A DNA stretch of 64,000 nt, taken from the NCBI RefSeq assembly GCF_032062135.1, contig NC_092862.1:43611670-43675669 (forward strand), written 5' to 3'. Every line of letters begins with the position of its first letter. The stretch's first letter is position 1. The notes beneath the pieces are model-generated. The model ran no database searches, was not told where the DNA came from, and was given only the letters and a program-made list of their open reading frames with translations. The DNA comes from Pyxicephalus adspersus (taxonomy: Eukaryota > Chordata > Amphibia > Anura > Pyxicephalidae). The position numbers and the translations under genes are program-made. Below, piece by piece: positions 11,450 to 23,729 of the stretch.

Positions 11450-14312
11450 ATAGAAAACAATTTTGCGTTTGGATAACTATTGGGCTTGAATGCAAACAAC
11501 ATTTGACAAGGAAAGACTGCATTTGACCTGCTTTGCCTGCAGTTCAAACGCACCTCAATAGGACATGCTGAGTCTAAAGAAATCTAGAGCATTGCTAAGC
11601 AAGCCAGACATAACCTTTGAACTGCTTTGAGCTTTGCTCATTGGAAGGCAATGGGAGTTTTGATTACTTACATTTGAGGTGTGTTTCAAACACATGGCAA
11701 ACACAGGAAAGCAATGCCCTTAACACTTATTCTAAAAAGGAAGCACATACAGCAATGTTATAAGTAAAAGGTTAGATTTGAGCAAATATTGTTGGAATAT
11801 TGTAATGGAAAAAATATTTTAAAAACATTAACAGATTATGTGTTAAGAATGTGAATAAAGCCTGGCAGAAAGGTTCATGTAATGCAAATCATTTTGGTGT
11901 CAAGTTAGGATCCCAAATACTATTTTGGTTGTTGTTGTACCTATAATGTGGTGATCACCAAGGACTGGCGTTTAAGTTTCTAAAAAAAGAAGGCAAATAG
12001 ATATACTCAATCATGTACAATGAGCAATGTCTTCTTGTGGCTGGAAATCACATTCATTATGTCTTTCATGATGCAGCAAATGCATTTTTATTATCATTCC
12101 GGTGTATGTGGTATAATCACAATGTGTCATTACTTATTTCCCTGGAGCCTGATTGTTCTGTTAAAATTTGTACCTTTGAAATTATTATACCATTCTAATA
12201 AAAGATTAAACTTTGGGACAAAGGTATTTTTATCAAAGTGAATTTAACAGGTTTTTACTCCTAACTTGTATTACCTTGTATTCCTATTACATAAATATAT
12301 GAAGCGTTTAAAACTCATGTTATTGTCTGGGAATGGGAAAGGCAGTACGTAAAGTCATATAATTGGAAACCTGAAAATCTAAGCTAAACCTGCAGAAAGG
12401 TGACTATTTTTGTAACTATTTAATTTTTTTTCAAAGGTTTGTTAAAGGTAATTCTGTCACATACACATATTAGGCACATTTATTGTTTGTATATGAGTCA
12501 TTTCCCTTATTTCCACACAATACCAAATTGTTCTACTAAAGGTTGTTACAATATGGTATTTATATGCAAATAGTATGATTTCTTGCACATATAGAATGGG
12601 AGAATCAAAAAAAAAAACAAAATGCACATAGATAAAAAGAATTGAAACCACAAATAGGATAGGCAATAAACTACAGGAGACCTGTCCTAAAAACACACTA
12701 CCCACTGTCCATGATACTTCTAAACTCTGCAACCCAGAACACACAACTCACTCTAAAAGTATCCAAACCCCAATTGGATTTTCAGTACAACCACAACAAC
12801 CTTCTGTAATACATTTGCCTTAGTCCTTGATGTACCATGCTGTTCTTCATGCGTATTTGATCAATGCATATGATTTTTTTTTTACTGAAAATTCATAAAT
12901 GTAATCTTAAACATCCAAATTTATTGCTAGAGCCAAATCAATTTAATGTTACCTATCTGAATTACCCTTTTAAAACAGGGAACTCATTAGCTAGTTTAAA
13001 TAGCTATTTCTCCTAATGGTAATTCCACCATACATAGAACATTTTGGCATTAATATGTGCAAAATTCAATAGGGTATAAAAAGTGTAATGATACATTTAC
13101 TGATGAACAAAAATTCTGACTTAGTTTTCTGTTTGAGTTTTATGATTTATACAAACTTATATTTCCTTCATAATATGATCCAGGGCTTGGTGGAGTAAAT
13201 ACTCTTCATGTGCAGATCATTATCTAATGCTTACTCCATACCTATTAACTAATTGTAAAAAAAAAAATGTGGATGCATGCATATTCATAAAAACATCTTT
13301 AGAAACAAAATCAGCTCAAGTATAATCTGTTATGCTTCCAGGGTTTGAAATATTGTGGAAGTTGGACAGTCAAATACACATTTGATGTTGTATATTTCTT
13401 GTTAGGTTTTCTTTACAAAATGTGGCATGTTAATCAGGCAGTAAATTGCTCACAGGTGATTCCATTCAGTTAAACAGCACTTCTTGCAAAGTCTAATCCT
13501 GTACCCAGATTTTTATGTGCTTGTTCCTCATTAGCCATCTGTTCAAGAATAAGAAGGAATGTGATTTTCTCTGGTTTCTGTGAAATCCAGGTGCTGTACT
13601 AAGGGACGTAGGTGAGCTGAAATAAGGAGATTGTTTATTATGAAATTGAGGGCTACATTGCCTTAGCAGCTATGAAGCTAATAATGATGAGCTATCTTCC
13701 ATCACTTTGTCATAGAACATTTTTGTCCTTCATTCAGTGTTAAGTAAACGTTGCTTCCTTTTGTACACTTTAAAGCCTAAAGTAAATACAATTTTCTTGT
13801 TTATTTTCATCAAGCTAAGCATTATTCACAGAACAAAGAACTGCGTCAAGAATGCCTCCCTTATCCAAACTTCTTATTTTCCACAATCTTTCTTCCTACA
13901 GAATGGCACCCATATTAGTCTAATTATCAAGCAGGAAACAGCACTGATACATTCCAATTTTTTTATTTGATCAAAATAACTAATGAGAAAATGTCTTTAT
14001 CTTCACATGTCAATGGCTCATAGAATTCTGTGCATAAATAATATGCTAGCTAGTGACATCAAACCTGAGATTTAAAATATAACATGACAGGAGGTGATAT
14101 GTAAAGTGAACTTCCTGAGTATAATCAAATATTTCCTTGTTATAGACTCATCTATGTAATAGATATAATGTGTTGAAAGCAAACCCTGATTTGTCTTGGA
14201 AAAAAAATTCACTCAAAGTTTTACGTGTTCAGCTGGGACCCTATAGTCAATCGATCGGCTTACAAATGTTGGTAAAATAAAAATAAAAATCAGTTTTTTT
14301 TTTTTAGTACCT
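11450..14312. other. Non-coding stretch
   Basis: No recognisable gene, RNA gene or complete repeat. The open frame running from 10976 to 11449 spans repeat and MITE remnants and shows no domain, so I do not treat it as a gene. Confidence 0.4.
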
Positions 14313-14812
14313 TTAAAGCAGCTATATCACCACAATTTATACTTTATATAGAGGAGTAAAAAATGTTTTTTTTGCTTTGTTTTTTTTTGTTCATTAAATG
14401 CCTTTAAAGAAAAAAAAAAAAGGCAAAGCCCCTTTGGACAGAATGGGAGCACCGGGCCTCCTGGGATATGTACATCGCTAATCGCAGGAGGCTTGCACTG
14501 CTTCTGCACATAGCTGATCTCAGGCAGCCCAAGGAGCAGTCTAAGCTTCCTGGAATTTGTGACATACTTATCTTTTCTGTCATTTTTTTGTCATTAAAAA
14601 AAGGAAGATGCCAATCTCGTGCATGCGCAGTGAGGCAGAATAAGGAAGAAGACCAATGAAGATAGTGGCTCCTGACGCTTCCTCAGTGCCGGGATAAAGC
14701 AGGAAACCGGGCCGATGTGGTACCATATTGAAGACAGCTCCAAGGGAAACAGCAGATCTATGCAAGTAAAGGTAAGTGTCATTTTTTCATTTTCACTTTA
14801 GTTCAGCTTTAA
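14313..14812. mobile_element. T2/Kolobok-like TTAA-flanked MITE
   Basis: The left end TTAAAGCAGCTATA and the right end TTTAGTTCAGCTTTAA (reverse complement TTAAAGCTGAACTAAA) form short inverted termini starting at TTAA. The inside is GC-richer than the flanks, with A/T runs near each end and a GTGCATGCGCAGTGAGGCAG block also seen near 27.7 kb. TTAA targets and TTAAAG termini fit the T2/Kolobok-type elements known from Xenopus. The assignment is inference, and there is no transposase. Confidence 0.5.
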
Positions 14813-14819
14813 GTTTCTT

Positions 14820-16015
14820 TGTTCATTTGAAATCTGTTTTCTGAATGTCCAGTGTGTCTGTTCTAGATGCACACATCTACAGTAAATATGTGATTAAGTA
14901 ATTTTAAATAAAGCATGGTCGTCAGTGAGTAGCAGGTCTTTGATGAAAATGCCTTCCTTTTGCAAGAGGTTAGTGAAGATTGGCCAGACTGGTTTAAGCT
15001 GAAGAAAGGCAACAGCAACTTAACTACTTGTTACAACCGAAGTGTGCAGAAGATCATCTCTGAGCGCACAACACTTTGGGATACAGCAGCAGGAGACCAC
15101 AATAGGCACCACTTCTATCAGCTAAGGACATGAAGTGCAGAAAAGGAATAGCAGCAAGCACATTCATGTACCATACAGGCCATCTGTATTTTATTTTTAG
15201 GGAAACACTATTTATCAAGGGGAAGGGCTGCTTCCCCCTTCCAAAGAAACCTCATCGAAATGTTAAAAAACAAATTCCCACCTCCATGTGCCTCAAAAAG
15301 GAGGTGGGGTTAACATAGAGGGCTTATGGTAGAATTTGGAATCCCCTCTTACAATAAGGGAGTGTCCAAACATCCACTCTGTTCCAGGAAAATGAGCTCA
15401 GGGATACATTTTACCCCTTACCTATTAACACATAAAGGTAAAAAAATAAATCCACCAAATTAAAAATTCATTAAATAAGTGCAATACACACTCATTGGCT
15501 AATAAAATAACATTTATAAATGTCCTTAGAAGTAAATCCAGCATTAATCATGGTGCTCAGCAAGGTAATCAATGTAATTTACAATGAGTTGTTGCTCGAT
15601 ATCATATGATGATTTCATTGACATATTGACATGGAAACTGTAATTAATGCATGATTTACTTCTGGGAACATGATTAAAATTAGTTTTAAAAGCCGATATG
15701 CGTGTGTTTGTGTTTTATTTAATCAAAGGATTTTTAATTTGGTTTTGGAGTTTTTTTTTAACTCTATGTAGGAACAGGTAAGCGGTACTTTTTGCCTCTG
15801 AGGGTGATATCTGGTTGACCCCCTTGCAAGTTGCTTATTGAAAAGCACATGGCTTTGTATAGTAAAGGAAATGAGCCACACACTTACTGTTCTTCCTTTC
15901 CTGGCCACTCAGGCTGCATACCCTGCGCCAATTTTTATTTTATTTTATTGTTTTAAATATTTCATACCAAAATATATATATACTGGTTCATGATTTACCA
16001 TAAGCACTCACACAT
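14820..16015. other. Non-coding stretch
   Basis: No recognisable gene. A G/A-rich segment (14900-15340) and T-rich runs are present. Confidence 0.4.
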
Positions 16016-16017
16016 TT

Positions 16018-16082
16018 GGCCTGATTTATTAAACCTCTCCAAGGCTGGAGAAGATACACTTTCATCAGTGAACCAGGCTGGA
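16018..16082. mobile_element. Foldback MITE, partial copy C
   Basis: GGCCTGATTTATTAAACCTC followed by TCCAAGGCTGGAGAAGATAC and CACTTTCATCAGTGAA is the left arm of the foldback family, close to copy A. The loop and right arm are missing. Confidence 0.75.
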
Positions 16083-16089
16083 CTGATTT

Positions 16090-16850
16090 CATAAAGGGGT
16101 TGCCTTCATGTAGTTCCTCTCTCTCATTGCCATGCTTGCACTTTGGTGAATCAAGCCCACAGCAACCTTTGACATGACCTTAAAATACCTCTGGGATTAC
16201 ATATGTAAGCTTCCTGGATATATTGCTACTTTTAGGAACCCCCTCTCAAACCAAAAACTATTTTATGTACCATCCCTACTCACAGGATACCAATTTGAGT
16301 CTCTACCCTCTCCTGAGAAAGCCATGCAGCAAAACGCATCAGAAATGAGACAACTATATATTCCTACAACTTTTGGCAATCTTTCAGATGTTACGATGTA
16401 TGTTTTTCTAATTAAGAGTTTTATTTACTATTAGCACAGTTGAGCAGTTGAGCATATAAGCATGTTAAGTTCAGTCTATTAACATGATTTATACGAAATA
16501 AAAAATTTCAGTTGCCTATAAGCCTTTTTTCTCCTATCACTTTCTTCCTAATTCTCTGCAAAACAAAATATTCTTTTATTTGAGTTTAATTCTGTTTTAG
16601 CAAACCACTTTAAGAATTTTTTACCCAAATGCCAAATGCATTCTTACATTCTCTGCACCTGTGGAAGGTGTGGTGAAAATGTTCTTATTATGACCACCTT
16701 GTATATGTCCTTGTGATTCTGGGGGTGCTCTACACACATGGGGTAAGTTGCATGTTTACAATATAACATATTTTACATATTGCTTTGGGCTGGAAAGTAC
16801 TTGTGATAAATTAATCCTAAAAAAGTTTTTAGTTTACTATTACACTTAAA
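16090..16850. other. Non-coding stretch
   Basis: Contains TCTCCTGAGAAAGCCATGCA followed by GCAAAACGCATCAGAAATG (about 16310-16350). A diverged form of this phrase recurs near 24090-24130, so it is probably a dispersed-repeat remnant. Nothing else is recognised. Confidence 0.35.
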
Positions 16851-16852
16851 AA

Positions 16853-16990
16853 AAAGGAATCTGACATTCCCTCAAACATTCCCTGGTGGTAATCAATTAT
16901 TGCCATTGAAACACATGAACCTAGAAGATTTCCACCAGAGAATGTTTGAATAATGTCTGATTCCCTTTCTGATAAATAAGGGCCCTTAAT
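16853..16990. mobile_element. Second foldback MITE family, copy 1
   Basis: The left arm GGAATCTGACATTCCCTCAA with ACATTCCCTGGTGG pairs with the right arm CCACCAGAGAATGTTTGAAT with AATGTCTGATTCCC, allowing a few mismatches. The middle has ATTGCCATTGAAACACATGA. Related segments occur near 19.6 kb and 54.9 kb in the opposite orientation. It is a short non-coding element of unknown superfamily. Confidence 0.65.
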
Positions 16991-16994
16991 GTGT

Positions 16995-18200
16995 TACTGT
17001 AGAAAGAATATCACCTGGTTTGCAATGCTATCTATATCTCTTTTTATGTGGATGATAGATGTTCCCACCACTTAAATCTCATGAAAGCACACCAGTAACA
17101 GGTGAATGGTATTTGATTCCAATTGCTTCCTCTCTCTCTCTCTAGATCCATGTATTTTATCACTCTGCACAATAGGCAATGTACTCACAAAGGAAACTCT
17201 TGGAGATTTGAGTAGTTCTTGCTGATTCACTTGCTCAGAAAACATACATATGCTTCTTTCTATATTTCATGAATACCCCTCTGTATTATTTGAGATCTGA
17301 AAAGCTAATAGCACAGTGGGTATTCATGCTATTATCAGGTTACAATGTAGTAAAGCCTATTTAAATGATGATTACACATGTTAATGAGCATCGTTATAAT
17401 GTACTACACAGCACATTACCTTCAATAAATATAATTGTTTATGCACAGTAATGAGGGGATGGAATGCCCCAAAAACTAATGGCATTTACTGAATTGTTAT
17501 TTATTGCTATAAAAGTCTGCCATTAGATGTGGACATCTTAGAATGCCTTTTGCCTTTTTACTGTATGTGCTTATGTGTTTCTTCTTAAAAAGCTGCCACT
17601 CAGCTCTCCCTCCTTCTGACATTGAGATGGAACAACAGTGAGACTTTCCATAGAATTTAATCTTAATGCTGCAGTCTACCTGCAGAAGCAGGAGGAGGTT
17701 TCATTTGTAGAGTTTAATGAAGGTCATTAAGTTTTACCCCTCAGTCAGGGTTAATGCATTACCTGGCAACCAAAATCGGATCTCACATCAGAACCTTGGC
17801 TGCAGACCAAGCTACTCAAACAAAACAGTTGTATAAAATTGCCCGCTGGGAAGGTAAAAAAAATAAAAATGTAAAAAACAGAGGCAATTTCTTTTCTGAT
17901 TTACTGTCAATTCACTAATATCTAAGTTATAAATTGGACTTTTTATATCTTGCCAGACTGACATTACTGTAGGTAGCAATCTTGCACAGTATTCAGAACT
18001 AAACTCTCATTTTATTGATTCATCCAATGAAATTATTATCTTTTAGGGTATTTTTATTTTAAAGTGCCAATGCTAAAATGTTCTTGCATGCAATTTGTTT
18101 TTGTTTTTTTGTACTTTGAAACAGAAAAGTCTTGAACCTTGTGCTTAGGGCAACGCAAAAAGTTTCAGAATACTTTAGCCATCCTCATTAGTAATAATGA
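16995..18200. other. Non-coding stretch
   Basis: No gene is recognised on the plus strand. On the minus strand an AATAAA (complement of about 18011-18016) lies about 190 bp past the stop of the possible exon at 18204-18417 and could be its polyadenylation signal. Confidence 0.35.
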
Positions 18201-18203
18201 CAT

Positions 18204-18417
18204 TTACTTTTGCTTACTTGTCATGCTTTTTCGGACATTCAGAGTAAAGGAAAGTCCCATGTAAACTAGTGCTAAACATAACGCTATGTATTCTTCATGC
18301 GCCAGTCCTAATTGGCCAAAAGCTGTCATAGAGATTACACCACAAAATCCTCCAAACCTGGACGTTCTTTCCCCGATGTTGAATTGCGTGTAGAAGAGGC
18401 AAAGAAAAGGTGTGTTA
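18204..18417 (-). CDS. Possible terminal exon of an unidentified membrane protein
   Basis: On the minus strand TGTTGCACAG at 18418-18427, preceded by a T-rich tract, looks like a splice acceptor. The frame after it is open to a TAA at 18204 and reads as a plausible multi-pass membrane C-terminus. It has FYTQFNIGERTSRFGGFCG, then a hydrophobic segment, then YIALCLALVYMGLSFTLNV, and ends in a basic tail RKSMTSKQK. A possible AATAAA lies about 190 bp downstream. Codon choice looks gene-like. I do not recognise the protein. Upstream exons were not found in the window, so it could also be a retrocopy fragment or chance. Confidence 0.4.
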
Positions 18418-18429
18418 CTGTGCAACAGA

Positions 18430-19575
18430 GCAGGGTATTCAATAAATAAAAAAATACAGATTATTTACTTGTAGTAAAACTGATATTTCAACCCATATAT
18501 ACATGAGTATATATTATATAAATACTAGGACAGTAATGAATGGTGAAACTACTAGCATATTGGTGCCATAAAAGCTGTTTTGTAATATAATATTGTTATG
18601 GGCCATTGCCAAACAAAATAAAATGTGTTAGGCTTCTGTTTTGTAGCCAGAATTTTGTAGAAAGCTCACACTTCAGCCCTGGGTCATTTTTTTCTAAATA
18701 TAACTTGTTACATAAAATATGGAATCCTTGATATGTCTTTAGAGGTCAGTATGTCATGTTAAGGCCCTAGTAAACTTTTAAAGAGCAAGGTCTCCTTAAG
18801 CTAACCCTGTTATATCTGACATTAATTATAAAGGTTTACTACTATCTCTGATAAGAAATAAGCAGGGTTTTTAAAAAATCCTGATACTTATTATACGTCA
18901 TATACCTTGAGCCATTTGTAAAAAAACGTATCATTAGATCTTTTATCTTCAAATGCAAAAATGTGAGGCAAATAATTAGGAACAGTTTTCTAAACTTTTT
19001 TTTTTTTTAGTTTTGTAGTTTATACTATTATTGGATAATATAGGGGTAAATAAATAGACAGGAAAGAATCTGTAGAGTAACACCATTTTTTGCCTTCCTA
19101 ACAGGTACAGACCCTCTTGCAGTGACACTATACAATTCCTAGATCATGTATTTAAAACTTTTGCATTATTCAAGAAGCAAAGTCTTCTGGTCTCAAAATA
19201 AAGAGGTATGAAAGAGAAGACAATATATTTTTATTGTTTTTTTTTTTGTGTTTCAGAACCTTCTATTAAAGTGGCATTCATGTCAGGTAACTGGTGAATC
19301 CATGGAAGGTTCTTGATACATTTTATTTTTAATGAAACAAGTACTTATTTAACATTATACATGGGGTATTGTAATCCTGTCCAATATTTAACAGTTGCCA
19401 CTAGCCTTTGAGGGTTGGGGGTAGCCTTTGGCTTCTACAAAACATTAACCTGTCCTGACAGAAGAATAAAAATTACTTTAAGTTTTTTGGTCTAAATTGT
19501 ATATTCTTTACATTACTTACTTTGGGCACCTAGTTTACATTATTTACACTTTGGGCATTATTTATAACAGAAAGA
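18430..19575. other. Non-coding stretch
   Basis: AT-rich with poly(T) runs. No gene or RNA is recognised. Confidence 0.4.
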
Positions 19576-19579
19576 ATTA

Positions 19580-19662
19580 AACATTTCCTCATGGGAATCT
19601 CTCAGGTCTATGTGTTTCCATGGCAGTAATTGATTCCTATAAGAGAATGTCTGAGGAATTGT
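19580..19662. mobile_element. Second foldback MITE family, fragment 2
   Basis: Shares CTATGTGTTTCCATGGCAGT, then AATTGATT and AGAGAATGTCTGAGGAATTG, with the reverse complement of the copy at 16.9 kb. It is partial and diverged. Confidence 0.45.
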
Positions 19663-19723
19663 GAGATATCGAGCATTTATTGCACATTGGGTTTTAAAAT
19701 AACAGCAGTTTTGGATTTATGTA

Positions 19724-19745
19724 AATATATATATATATATATATG
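19724..19745. repeat. Short (TA)n microsatellite
   Basis: About ten TA dinucleotides. The plus-strand open frame over it is an artefact. Confidence 0.85.
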
Positions 19746-19800
19746 CATCAAAGTCAGAACAAATACAACCAAACAAGGTTTTAAACTTGGTTGGTATAAT

Positions 19801-19925
19801 TACAGTGATACCTCCGCTAACAAATATAATTTGTTCCGGAATCACATTTGTTAACCGAAATGTTTGTTAGCTGAAACAAAATTTCCCATAGGTTGCTATA
19901 GGAAATCATTTGTTCATTCCGGATA
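19801..19925 (+). mobile_element. Possible Tigger/pogo-like or similar DNA transposon end
   Basis: TTACAGTGATACCTCCGCTA begins a block with repeated 'TTGTTCCGG', 'TTTGTTAACCGAAATG' and 'AATTTCCCATAGG' phrases. The CAGTGATACCTC start following TA resembles termini of pogo/Tigger-type or related elements seen in many vertebrates. Only one end is visible, so the class is uncertain. Confidence 0.35.
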
Positions 19926-19929
19926 CTGC

Positions 19930-21655
19930 CCACAATTAGGACTGATGTTTGTCACAACATATTATTAGGCAGTGTGGTGTCAGTTACTGTAAAAAATCCT
20001 TACTGTGAGTTAATCACAAACAAAGCAAAAAAACAAAACAAAAAAAAAAACTTTATGGAGCCTAGACATTCATTAACTTCTGGAGCAAGCTGTGCTTTGA
20101 TATGCAAAAAGACAACTGCAGAGTTTGTCTTGGTCATTAAAGGGTTACAAAAGTTTGCAGAAGAGCTCAGTCCTTAAGATCACCCACAACCTCAGCTGTG
20201 TTTAGCAAAAGATTTATTCTGCAAGTCATGCAAACCAAACCGGTTAGTCCTTTGCTCTAGAAATTGGCCTGGTTTTCAAAATTTGGGGATAAATGTATAT
20301 ATACACTGTATGCTTTACCAGTATTACGAATGTATTACCAAGAATTTTATAACAGCATCCATTTAAACCAGGTCCAGTAGGGTAATTCCCTTCATTTAAG
20401 AGATTACCTCCTACATTTTTTTGCCTTTAGGAAAGGAAGGAAGCAAAAATCTCTCCAATAGGAGACATATGGTAAAATAATTGATGGGGGTTTTCACTAC
20501 TCTCTAAAGGTTTGGCTTTTAAAATTTTAAAGGGGTTAAGATAATTTTTTCATATCGTCTTTTTTCCTCTTCCTATCTTTTTATGTAACTAATGTACATT
20601 TATTCAATTTTGTCTCAGGAGAATTAAAAGAATTTGTAAACTAAGGCAATAAACATTTCCCTATGTGTTCAGATTTTTTTCAGCAAGTTTGAAAGTCAAA
20701 AGTGGGGGTAGTACCGTGTCTTTGAAACAGAGTAGTAATCAGTGGAATAATCTAATTACATTTTTGCTCCTAAGAATAATTTATTATTTACACTTCTTAT
20801 TATATATGTTTTTAGCTTCATTAGTCTACAATACTGGAAAAAATTATACCTTCCAGTCCTATTTATCAAATTAATGGTGCAATTTCACAGTGACACTTCT
20901 CACATTCATTAAAACAAGTATAGCAAAATGCATTTACATTAAATTAGTGTTATGCAATAAAGATCTTGAGAGTAGCAATATGTTGTACTTCGAAAATATT
21001 TGCATACATCAGAAAACAACTCTGGTGTGATTTGAATTGTTGCTATTATTGGGGAAGGGTGAATTTTATCCAGAGTATGCAAGCCATATTCACATTTGCT
21101 TTTTTGAATTATTTTTTTTTTTTAAGAATAGCTTTCCATAAATCATCAAGCATCATAATTGCATTTGAATAGAAATATTTGTATTTTCAGCACATTTCAG
21201 TGTGTTGTTGCTACATTCATGTTCATTTAAACTGTAATGGTTTTTTTCCTTTTGCTTTTTTTGTGTAGTAGGACACATTGTAGGAAAGAATTAAAACTTC
21301 TCAAGTAACAGTAGTCACAATGACAAATGCTGAGGGTAGTCCCACCAATGGAGATCACACAGCAATGACAACCCAACAGAAGCTCTGACCCCTTCCTTCT
21401 ATATCCAAAGCCAGAAAGTTGTTTTCTGCAATCTTACTTTTATTTAAATTTATTTTTTTACTTTATCACTTACACTCAGCTCCTCCCTGCTAGCCACTGC
21501 TCCCAATGCTACAATTATTGGACACTATTTATAATATTATTTTTGCTATTACCAGCAAAATGAGAGATAGAAAGTGCTGCTTATTACATTACAGGAGCTG
21601 TTGTCAAAGTGTAGCCAATTCTTTGTAAAATGGATTAGTCTGTATATGCTAACTA
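19930..21655. other. Non-coding stretch
   Basis: AT-rich with A and T homopolymers. No gene is recognised. Confidence 0.4.
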
Positions 21656-21660
21656 TAAAA

Positions 21661-21856
21661 TGGGCTGGTTTTATTAAAGCTCTCCAAGATCATAGAAGAT
21701 TGACAATTATGGGGCAACCTGGAATGGATCTCATACGCTTACCAACTAATAGCAAAAAATTTTTAGGAAGTCAATTCCTGGTTTGTTGGATCACCCAAGT
21801 TCACCCATGATAGTCTACCTTCTCCAGTCTTGGAGAGCTTTAATAAATCAAGCCCA
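21661..21856. mobile_element. Foldback MITE, copy D
   Basis: The termini TGGGCTGGTTTTATTAAAGC and GCTTTAATAAATCAAGCCCA are imperfect inverted repeats. Inside each arm lie CTCTCCAAG/CTTGGAGAG and a central block with CTGGTTTGTTGGATCACCCA. The structure is complete and similar to copies A and E but diverged. No coding capacity. Confidence 0.8.
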
Positions 21857-21859
21857 ATG

Positions 21860-22640
21860 AATCTGTAATTTATTGTATTTACTATTTTATTCAAAATTGG
21901 ATTAAAGTCATGGCCTCTGATCCACAAAAAAAAACTTTAGGTTACATAAAATGTATTCCTATTTATTCTTACGTAACCCTTTATTAACTTCTGAATAACC
22001 CCAATCAATGAATATAAACGCAATAGGAACGTTTACATGCATTTTAAAAAACGTCCGTGTAGACCCAGCCTTATGCATTAAAGCAGAGATGATGTTTCAA
22101 ATAGTGCTTTTACAAACATTATTTTCACTTTCTAGAAGGCTCCAAACTCCTTACAGTTTAATACTCCTCCATATATACCTCCATGGCATGAAGTAGTATT
22201 GGGTAAATACTATTTATTCATTGTAGGTTTGTACATACAGTAACTATTTCATGTAAGGGGTTTAGCATGGTAGTGTTTGGTCATATAAAGGTCAACTTGA
22301 ATGAAACTGTTATGTCTACACTGGCTTCTTTATAGCTGTGATGTATGGTGAGTTCCCCAGTGCTGCTTCTTACTTTGAGAGGAGATATATATTGCTGCAT
22401 TGTACTCATAGTTTGCAGCTTTGGTGGTTTGGTTTAGTGACAGCTTTTGAAATACAGACAGAAAAACTTATGGATGTAGAGAGTTGATGGGGCAAAAGTA
22501 CAACCCATACAACAAAAAAGTCAGTGTAGGCAACAATCATGCTGAGTTATAACACAAAGAAGTAGGTTGATCAACAATGAAATGGGAAAAAGTTGAGAAA
22601 GGTGGCAGACAAATCAGAAGAATCTAATTTTTCTTTTCCA
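21860..22640. other. Non-coding stretch
   Basis: No gene, RNA gene or clear repeat is recognised. Confidence 0.4.
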
Positions 22641-22644
22641 GAAG

Positions 22645-23725
22645 TACTAAAAAAACCAAAGAACATTCTTTGGGGACACATTTTTTCCAAGGTACCACCC
22701 TATTGCATTGATAATATTTTGTATATGCTGTCTGGTAATTAGGGTTGCTGCTTGGCTTGTAAAAAAGGGACTTGTCTCAAATATAAATATAGTAATTGGA
22801 GTGAGATAAGGGATTATAAATCTTGTATTATGCAGATGTTGTAGCTGGACAGTGTTATGACAGCAGAACATGTAAGGGTGAAATGGCAATTATGTGTTAG
22901 AAAAGTCCAAGCTAGAGTTGGATGGGTTGTTGTGTGTAAGTTACAACTTTTGTCTTGTTTCTATAAACTTTTCTCAGACAATTTGCCTGAAACTTTGACA
23001 AATGTATACTGTTCATTATTCCTTTATCACTATTACCTCCTATCTGGTCTCACAGCTTACACCAAGGTTCTTCTCAAAACGTTCCTTTGGATTTTAAGCT
23101 AGCAGGGCATGTATGAATTTGGAATAACAAAATACTTTTGGAATAATTTAGACAAAACCTGAAAGTTGTGCAAAGTTTTGGATATGACTAAGTAATCCAG
23201 GTAGGTCTCTCTGCTGGTTGTTTAGAAATAATAAAGTGCAGATTTACCTTCTGCTTGATTGATGGTGACACCTTTGTATAGACCCTGTTGTAAAAAAGAT
23301 CTGGCTAAGTGTTCAATAGCTAAATTGAACAATAAGAGGGATAAAGGGAATCTCTGCCTTGTGCCACTTTGTAGAGGAAAGTATTCCTGTAACATGGTTT
23401 AGTGCCCTCGGACAGGAGTACATGGATTTGAGAAAAGATACAAAGTAACCTTGGAAGACAAATCTCTATGTTACCAGATGAGCCCATTCCAACTCAATGT
23501 TGTTAAAGACCTTCTCCCCATCCAGCGTCAAAAGTGTCAAAGACAAGGAAAAGGAATGTGAAAGCCTAGCATTTTCAATTACTAGTATTAACTTGCAAAT
23601 GTTATAAGTAGTGGATCTACCCATTACAAAATCTGACTGGGCGAGCCTATCAATTTTACGAAGACACACTAGATCTTCTGGAGCAGAGCTGGGTCGGATG
23701 TAATTTAAAATTATCCACATCCATA
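22645..23725 (-). pseudogene. Decayed L1/Tx1-type LINE ORF2 (reverse transcriptase)
   Basis: The minus strand carries ordered remnants of an L1-clade reverse transcriptase. QSDFVMGRSTTYN corresponds to the usual Q-x-G-F-x-x-G-R-x-x-x-x-N block. LLTLDGEKVFNNIE corresponds to the L-S-L-D-A-E-K-A-F-D block holding the first catalytic aspartate. GTRQRFPLSLLLFNLAIE corresponds to G-T-R-Q-G-C-P-L-S-P-L-L-F. The parts are in different frames with stops between them. The catalytic DD motif segment expected near 23.1-23.2 kb is not recognisable, and 22.65-22.89 kb is an open but uncertain C-terminal piece. The element is dead and lacks recognisable endonuclease and 5' parts. Confidence 0.75.
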
Positions 23726-23729
23726 TTAT

